Shown here: positions 59,057 to 64,000 of the stretch, piece by piece | Layout of the letters: each line of letters opens with the position of its first letter | Numbering within the stretch: the stretch's first letter is position 1 | DNA from: Streptomyces venezuelae | GTDB lineage: Bacteria; Actinomycetota; Actinomycetes; Streptomycetales; Streptomycetaceae | Reading direction: 5' to 3' | Assembly (NCBI RefSeq): GCF_008642315.1 | Contig: NZ_CP029192.1 | Location: forward strand, 1,054,001 to 1,118,000 | DNA length: 64,000 nt | Position numbers and translations under genes: made by a program | The notes under the pieces: model-generated | The model's database searches: none | Seen by the model: only the letters and a program-made list of their open reading frames with translations | Told to the model about the DNA's origin: nothing

Positions 59057-62000
59057 TCACACCCCGAGTTCGTTGTCGATGAAGTCCAGTACTTGCTCGG
59101 CGGTGGCCGTCTCCAGCTGGTCCACCGCGTCGTCGCCGTCCGTCGCCGCGGCCGTGCTCGCCGCGAAACGGGCGAGCAGTGCCTCCAGGCGGGCCGCGAC
59201 GGCCGCCTGGTCCAGGCCCTGGGCGACGGCGGCGGACAGGACGTGCTCGACCCGCGCCACCTCCTGGAGGACCTGGGCGGTCATGTCGCCGTTCGTCGCC
59301 CGTGCCGCCGCGTCGGGGGCGAGCCGTTCGGCCAGGTGGGCGGCGAGCACGTGGGCCTGCGGGTAGTCGAAGACGAGCGCCGCGGGCAGCTTCAGGCCGG
59401 TCGCGGCGGCGAGCCTGTTGCGGAGCTCCACGGCGGTGAGCGAGTCGAAGCCGAGTTCCTTGAACGGCGTGTCCACCTGCACCGCGTCCGGGTCGGCGTG
59501 GCCGAGGACTCCCGCCGCCTGGGTGCGCACCAGCGTGGTGAGCAGGTCGAGTTGTTCGTCGGCGGTGAGACCGGCGAGCCTGCCGGACCAGTCCGTCGCC
59601 TCGCCGGCCGCGGCCGCGGTGGGACGGGCGGCGGCGGTCGTTCCCGTCGTTGCCAGCGTGCGCAGTACGGCGGGGACCGGGGCGCCCGAGGCGGCCGGGA
59701 CACGGGGGTCCAGGTCCATGGCGAGCAGGTCGGGGCGCCCGTGGGTGCGCGCGGCGGTCAGCAGGGCACAGCCGCGGGCCGCGCTGGTCGGCCTGATGCC
59801 GTACCGGTCGATGCGGGCACGGTCGGCCGCGGACAGTGTGCCGGTCAGGCCGCTGGTGGCCTCCCACAGCCCCCACGCCACGGAGAGCCCGGATAGGCCC
59901 TCCGCGCGACGGTGCGCGGCGAGCGCGTCGCAGTAGGCGTTGGCGGAGGCATAGTTGGCCTGACCGGGGGTGCCGAGAGTGGAGGCGAAGGAGGAGAACG
60001 TCACGAACAGACCGAGCCGCAACTCCCGCGTCGCTCGGTGGAGTTCATCTGCTGCCGCCGCCTTGGCCGCCCACACCCTGGTGAGACTTTCGGGGCTCTG
60101 ACCGCCGATCATGGCGTTGTCGAGCACACCGGCGGCGTGGACGACGCCGGTCAGCGGGTGCGCCGGGTCGATCCCGGCGATCAGCTCGGCGACGGCGCCC
60201 GGCTCACTCACGTCGACAGCGGCGAAGGTGACCTCGGCGCCCAGTTCGGCGATGCGCGAGGCGAGTCCATCCGCGCCCGCGGCCGCTCCGCCGCTGCGGC
60301 TCGCGATGAGCAGATGCCTGCTCTCGCCCGTACGCGCCAGGTGTTCGGCCACGGCGGCGCCGATGGTGCCGGTGCCTCCGGTGACGAGGACGGTGCCGTC
60401 GGGGTCGAGCGGTGCGGGTACGTCGAGCACGAGTTTGCCGGTGTGCTTCGCCTGGCTCATGTACCGGAACACCTCGGGCGCCCGGCCCAGGGGGCGCGCC
60501 GCGACCGGCAGCGGGACGAGTGTCCCGTCGGCGAAGAGACCGCCGAGCCGGCCGAGCATCCGCCCGAGCCGCTCGGGCCCGGCGTCGGCGACCAGGTCGA
60601 AGGCCTCGTACGACACTCCGGGGTGCTCCAGCGCGATCAGTTCGGGGTCTCGGGGGTTACTCTTGCCCATCTCGACGAAGCGCCCACCAGAACGCGTACC
60701 CGCATCCGCGCCCGCGCCGAGCAACCGCAGGGATGCGTCCAGGAGTTCACCGGTCAGGCTGTTGAGTACGACGTCCACACCGCGGCCGCCGGTGGCCTGC
60801 CGGAACGCTTCCTCGAACGCGGCGTCGCGCGAGGAGGCACGGTGGGCGGCGTCGATGCCCATCTCCTCCAGCACGCCGTGCTTGGCCGGACTCGCGGTGG
60901 CGAACACCTCCGCACCAAGATGCCGGGCGATCTGCACCGCCGCCATCCCCACACCACCCGTGGCGGCATGGATCAACACACGCTCGCCCGCCTTCAACCC
61001 GGCCAACTCGACCAGGCCGTACCAAGCGGTGAGGAACGCGGCCGGGGCGGCGGCCGCCTGCCGCGTGTCCCAGCCGTCCGGAACAGGCGAAAGCATGCGC
61101 GCGTCGGCGACGGCCCACGGCCCGAAGGCGCCTTCCAGCATGCCCATCACACGGTCGCCAGGCGCCAGTCCGGTAACGCCAGGGCCGACGTCCGTCACCA
61201 CACCGGCCGCCTCGGTGCCGGGCAGCGCCTCGGCGTCCGGATACATGCCCAGCGCGATCAGGACGTCACGGAAGTTGACACCGGCCGTGTGCACCGCGAT
61301 CCGGACCTGGCCCGGCTCCAACGGGCGCAGCACCTCGTCGCAGGCCACGGCTTCGACGGCGTCGAGCGTTCCCGATGCACCGCCGACGAGCCGCCACGCC
61401 GGGGCCCCGGGCGGCCCGGCCAGCTCGGCCGACGCGTCGGCCCGTGCCCACCGGGGAACCAACACATTCCCTCCACGCAGGGCGACTTGCGCCTCGTCCG
61501 CGTCGACGGCGCACCGGACCGCGGGCAGAATCCCTGCGTCGTCATGGTCGAGCGCGTCGTCCGTGTCGAGGTCGAGCAGGAGGAACCGGCCAGGGTTCTC
61601 CGACTGTGCGCTGCGGACCAGGCCCCATACGGCCGCGCCCGCCGGGTTCGGGGCGTACGACACTCCGTCGCTCCCATCGGGACCGGCCGCGCCCCGGGTG
61701 ACGAAGACGAGCTGCGTCCGCTCGAAGCGGGGTTCGGCGAGAAACGCCTGGACGACGCTCAACACACGTACTGTCAGGGCCAGTCCGTCCTCGCCGGCCA
61801 CCGCGTCCGGGACGTCCACGGGGGCCAGCACCACGGAGGGCACCGTGACGTCGGCTTCGACCAACCCCCGTACACCCTCGACGTCCAGCCCACCGAGCGT
61901 CACACAGTCGGCCGCATCCGCGTCCCCGGGCCCCTCCACAGCCGCCGGAACGGGCAGCGGAGTCCACCGCAGTTCGTACAGCCCATCGGCACCGGACCCC

Positions 62001-64000
62001 ACTGCCGCCCGCACCTGCCGGGCACTGGTGGACCGCAGCCGCAGCTCCTCGACGTCCAGCACGGGCGCCCCGGCGGGATCGGTGACGGCCAACGACACCG
62101 TCTCCTCACCCTCACCTCCGCCCTCGCCCGTCCCGCGCAGCCCACTGATCCGCACGCGGACGGTCGTCGCCTCGGTGGCCCACAGCGAGACACCGCTCCA
62201 GGTGAAGGGCAGCAGCACCTGCTCCCTCGCGGCCCCTGCACCGGCGCCGGACTCGGCCCCTTCCAGGCTGCGCTGTGCCAGCAGCGGGTGCAGGGCGGCG
62301 TCCAGCAGCGCGGGATGGATGCCGAACCCGGCGGGCGATCCGGCCTGCTCCGGCAGCTCCACCTCCGCCAGCAGCTCCTCTCCCTGGCGCCACATCGCAC
62401 GCAGTCCGCGGAACGCGGGACCGTACTCGTACCCTGCGGCGGCGACACCGTCATAGAACGCGCCCACGTCGACCGGTTCCGCCCCGGCCGGAGGCCACGC
62501 ACCGGCCGCCTGCCGCACAGGCCTCGCCCCCGGCTCCCGCGCGAGCTCGCCGACCGCATGGCACACCCACACCGCCCCGGCGTCCCGCTCAGGACGCGAG
62601 TACACGCGTACGTCGCTCCTGCCCTGGTCGTCGGCGGCGTCCACGACGACCTGCACCTGGAGGCCGCCGGTCTCGGGCAGCATCGCGGGCGCCTGGAGCG
62701 TGAGTTCCTGGAGCGTCGCGCAACCCGCGTCGTCGGCGGCCCGCAACACCCACTCGACCAATGCCGCACCCGGCACCAGAACGGTCCCGGCCACCACGTG
62801 CCCGCCAAGCCAACCCCCGCGCTCGGCGGAGACCCGGCCGGTGAGCACCACTCCCCCGTCGGCGAGCGTGACAGCGGTGGGCAACTGCGCGTGCCCGGAC
62901 CCGGTCTGCCCCTGTTGCCCGACGTCGTCGCGGTTCACCGAGTCGGCCAGCCAGTAGCGGCGGCGCTGGAAGGCGTACGTGGGCAGGTCGACGGTACGAG
63001 GGGTCGGCTCGACCGGGAACCAGCGCCGCCAGTCGACCTCCGCACCCGCGGCGAACGCCTGCGCGGCGGCACGGGTCAGCTGGGCGGTGTCACCGTGGTC
63101 GCGGCGCAAGGTCGGCACGACGGTGGCGGACACGTCCGCCCGCTCGATCGTCTCCTCCATGCCGAGACCCAGCACGGGGTGGGCGCTGGCCTCGATGAAC
63201 AGCCGGTAGCCGTCGGCCAACAGGGCTTCGACCGTGTCGGCGAAACGGACCTGCTGACGGAGGTTGGTGACCCAGTAGTCGGTGTCCAGCGCGGTGGTGT
63301 CGTCGAGGCGTTCGGCGGTGACGGTCGAGTAGAACGCGATGTCAGTGGTGGCGGGCCGGATGTCGGCCAAGCGCTCAGTAAGCAGGTCGCGCAACGCGTC
63401 GATCTGCGGGTTGTGGGAGGCGTAACCGACGTCGATCACGCGAGCCCGCAACCCGGCTTCTTCCGCCTCGGCGACGACGGCCGCCACATGCTCCGGCGAC
63501 CCCGAAATGACTGTCGAAGAGGGCCCGTTGACGGCAGCGATACTCACCCCCGGCCGGTCCCCGATCAGCTCAACGACTCGCTCAGCACCGGCACCGACGG
63601 AGGCCATGTCACCGTGCCCCTGAAGCTGACGCAGCGCGTCACTTCGCACCGCCACAATCCGCGCCGCATCCTCCAGCGACAGCGCACCCGCCACACACGC
63701 GGCAGCCATCTCACCCTGCGAATGCCCGATCACGGCGGCCGGAACGATCCCCTGATCCGCCCAGACCGCGGCCAGCGAGACCATGACAGCCCACAACACC
63801 GGCTGCACGACCTCGACCCGCGCCAGTTCACTCCCGTCCCCGCGCAACACCTCACGCAACGACCAGTCAACGTACGAAGACAGGGCCTGCTCGCACTCGG
63901 CGATCCGCGCCGCGAACACGGGTGACTCATCCAGCAGTTGGGCACCCATCCTCACCCACTGCGACCCCTGCCCCGGGAACACCAGAACCGGCCCGGGACC
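59057..64000 (-). CDS. monAII: Type I polyketide synthase, fully reducing module (monensin module 2 type); 5' end outside the window
   Basis: The frame is open to the right edge, so the KS and N-terminus are missing; about 1647 residues are visible. AT: GQGSQW near 63960, GHSQGE near 63725, YASH near 63420; methylmalonyl. The Gly normally after GQGSQWV is Arg here (codon at 63950-63952). DH: HVVAGTVLVP near 62800 and [11 protein letters not shown] near 62300. ER: NFRD near 61275 and GGVGMA near 60950. KR: GGTGTIG near 60370, LDN in place of LDD, catalytic Tyr near 59953. ACP Ser near 59430, C-terminal docking tail FIDNELGV. Full reduction plus methylmalonyl fits C21-C23 of premonensin. It lies 57 bases upstream of monAIII on the same strand and is the first gene of the visible operon. 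Confidence 0.9.
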   Translation of the reverse strand, partial: GPGPVLVFPGQGSQWVRMGAQLLDESPVFAARIAECEQALSSYVDWSLREVLRGDGSELARVEVVQPVLWAVMVSLAAVWADQGIVPAAVIGHSQGEMAAACVAGALSLEDAARIVAVRSDALRQLQGHGDMASVGAGAERVVELIGDRPGVSIAAVNGPSSTVISGSPEHVAAVVAEAEEAGLRARVIDVGYASHNPQIDALRDLLTERLADIRPATTDIAFYSTVTAERLDDTTALDTDYWVTNLRQQVRFADTVEALLADGYRLFIEASAHPVLGLGMEETIERADVSATVVPTLRRDHGDTAQLTRAAAQAFAAGAEVDWRRWFPVEPTPRTVDLPTYAFQRRRYWLADSVNRDDVGQQGQTGSGHAQLPTAVTLADGGVVLTGRVSAERGGWLGGHVVAGTVLVPGAALVEWVLRAADDAGCATLQELTLQAPAMLPETGGLQVQVVVDAADDQGRSDVRVYSRPERDAGAVWVCHAVGELAREPGARPVRQAAGAWPPAGAEPVDVGAFYDGVAAAGYEYGPAFRGLRAMWRQGEELLAEVELPEQAGSPAGFGIHPALLDAALHPLLAQRSLEGAESGAGAGAAREQVLLPFTWSGVSLWATEATTVRVRISGLRGTGEGGGEGEETVSLAVTDPAGAPVLDVEELRLRSTSARQVRAAVGSGADGLYELRWTPLPVPAAVEGPGDADAADCVTLGGLDVEGVRGLVEADVTVPSVVLAPVDVPDAVAGEDGLALTVRVLSVVQAFLAEPRFERTQLVFVTRGAAGPDGSDGVSYAPNPAGAAVWGLVRSAQSENPGRFLLLDLDTDDALDHDDAGILPAVRCAVDADEAQVALRGGNVLVPRWARADASAELAGPPGAPAWRLVGGASGTLDAVEAVACDEVLRPLEPGQVRIAVHTAGVNFRDVLIALGMYPDAEALPGTEAAGVVTDVGPGVTGLAPGDRVMGMLEGAFGPWAVADARMLSPVPDGWDTRQAAAAPAAFLTAWYGLVELAGLKAGERVLIHAATGGVGMAAVQIARHLGAEVFATASPAKHGVLEEMGIDAAHRASSRDAAFEEAFRQATGGRGVDVVLNSLTGELLDASLRLLGAGADAGTRSGGRFVEMGKSNPRDPELIALEHPGVSYEAFDLVADAGPERLGRMLGRLGGLFADGTLVPLPVAARPLGRAPEVFRYMSQAKHTGKLVLDVPAPLDPDGTVLVTGGTGTIGAAVAEHLARTGESRHLLIASRSGGAAAGADGLASRIAELGAEVTFAAVDVSEPGAVAELIAGIDPAHPLTGVVHAAGVLDNAMIGGQSPESLTRVWAAKAAAADELHRATRELRLGLFVTFSSFASTLGTPGQANYASANAYCDALAAHRRAEGLSGLSVAWGLWEATSGLTGTLSAADRARIDRYGIRPTSAARGCALLTAARTHGRPDLLAMDLDPRVPAASGAPVPAVLRTLATTGTTAAARPTAAAAGEATDWSGRLAGLTADEQLDLLTTLVRTQAAGVLGHADPDAVQVDTPFKELGFDSLTAVELRNRLAAATGLKLPAALVFDYPQAHVLAAHLAERLAPDAAARATNGDMTAQVLQEVARVEHVLSAAVAQGLDQAAVAARLEALLARFAASTAAATDGDDAVDQLETATAEQVLDFIDNELGV
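62950..63990 (-). repeat. Near-identical methylmalonyl-AT tract, copy 2 (module 2)
   Basis: Matches 31455-32470 with scattered single-base changes, including the one that replaces a motif Gly with Arg. Confidence 0.8.

Overview
The window is a high-GC actinomycete sequence, almost certainly Streptomyces: strong G/C preference at third codon positions, GTG starts, GTGA/ATGA overlaps, a streptogrisin-type secreted protease and giant type I polyketide synthases (PKS). Most of it is a polyether ionophore gene cluster. The order of PKS modules, their extender-unit motifs and their reductive loops match, one by one, the carbon skeleton of premonensin, the precursor of monensin. I therefore use mon gene symbols. 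The assignment rests on colinearity and motifs, not on a database match.

Left arm (1-6517, + strand): the 3' part of a PKS gene (last module, monAVIII-like), two small ketosteroid-isomerase-fold epoxide hydrolase/cyclases (monBI, monBII) and an FAD epoxidase (monCI), tightly coupled. The epoxidase would epoxidise the linear polyene and the two small proteins would open the epoxides to form the ether rings.

Middle block (about 6.5-14.0 kb): seven genes with no obvious polyether role. They are a streptogrisin-like protease, an XRE-type regulator, a 66-aa orphan protein, two tandem ABC-F ATPases, a CGNR zinc-finger regulator and a small membrane protein. Clear hairpin terminators lie at 6551-6584 (after monCI), 8036-8077 (after the protease gene) and 14026-14063 (after monH).

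Right arm (14078-64000, - strand, transcribed right to left): monAII (module 2, 5' end outside the window), monAIII (modules 3-4), monAIV (modules 5-6), monAV (modules 7-8), monAVI (module 9) and the LAL/LuxR regulator monH, in one closely spaced operon. Reductive loops read: full (2), DH-KR (3), full (4), DH-KR (5), full (6), DH-KR (7), full (8), dead KR (9). This gives an alternating polyene with a ketone. The extenders read methylmalonyl, malonyl, methylmalonyl, ethylmalonyl (VAGH motif), malonyl, methylmalonyl, malonyl, malonyl.

Two things stand out. monAV carries an apparent one-base deletion in a C run inside the AT domain of module 8, which breaks the frame as given. Modules 6, 8 and 9 also share nearly identical AT tracts with codon use unlike the rest of the genes, a sign of gene conversion, and modules 6 and 8 are near-duplicates over most of their length. 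No RNA genes, CRISPR arrays or insertion sequences were recognised.
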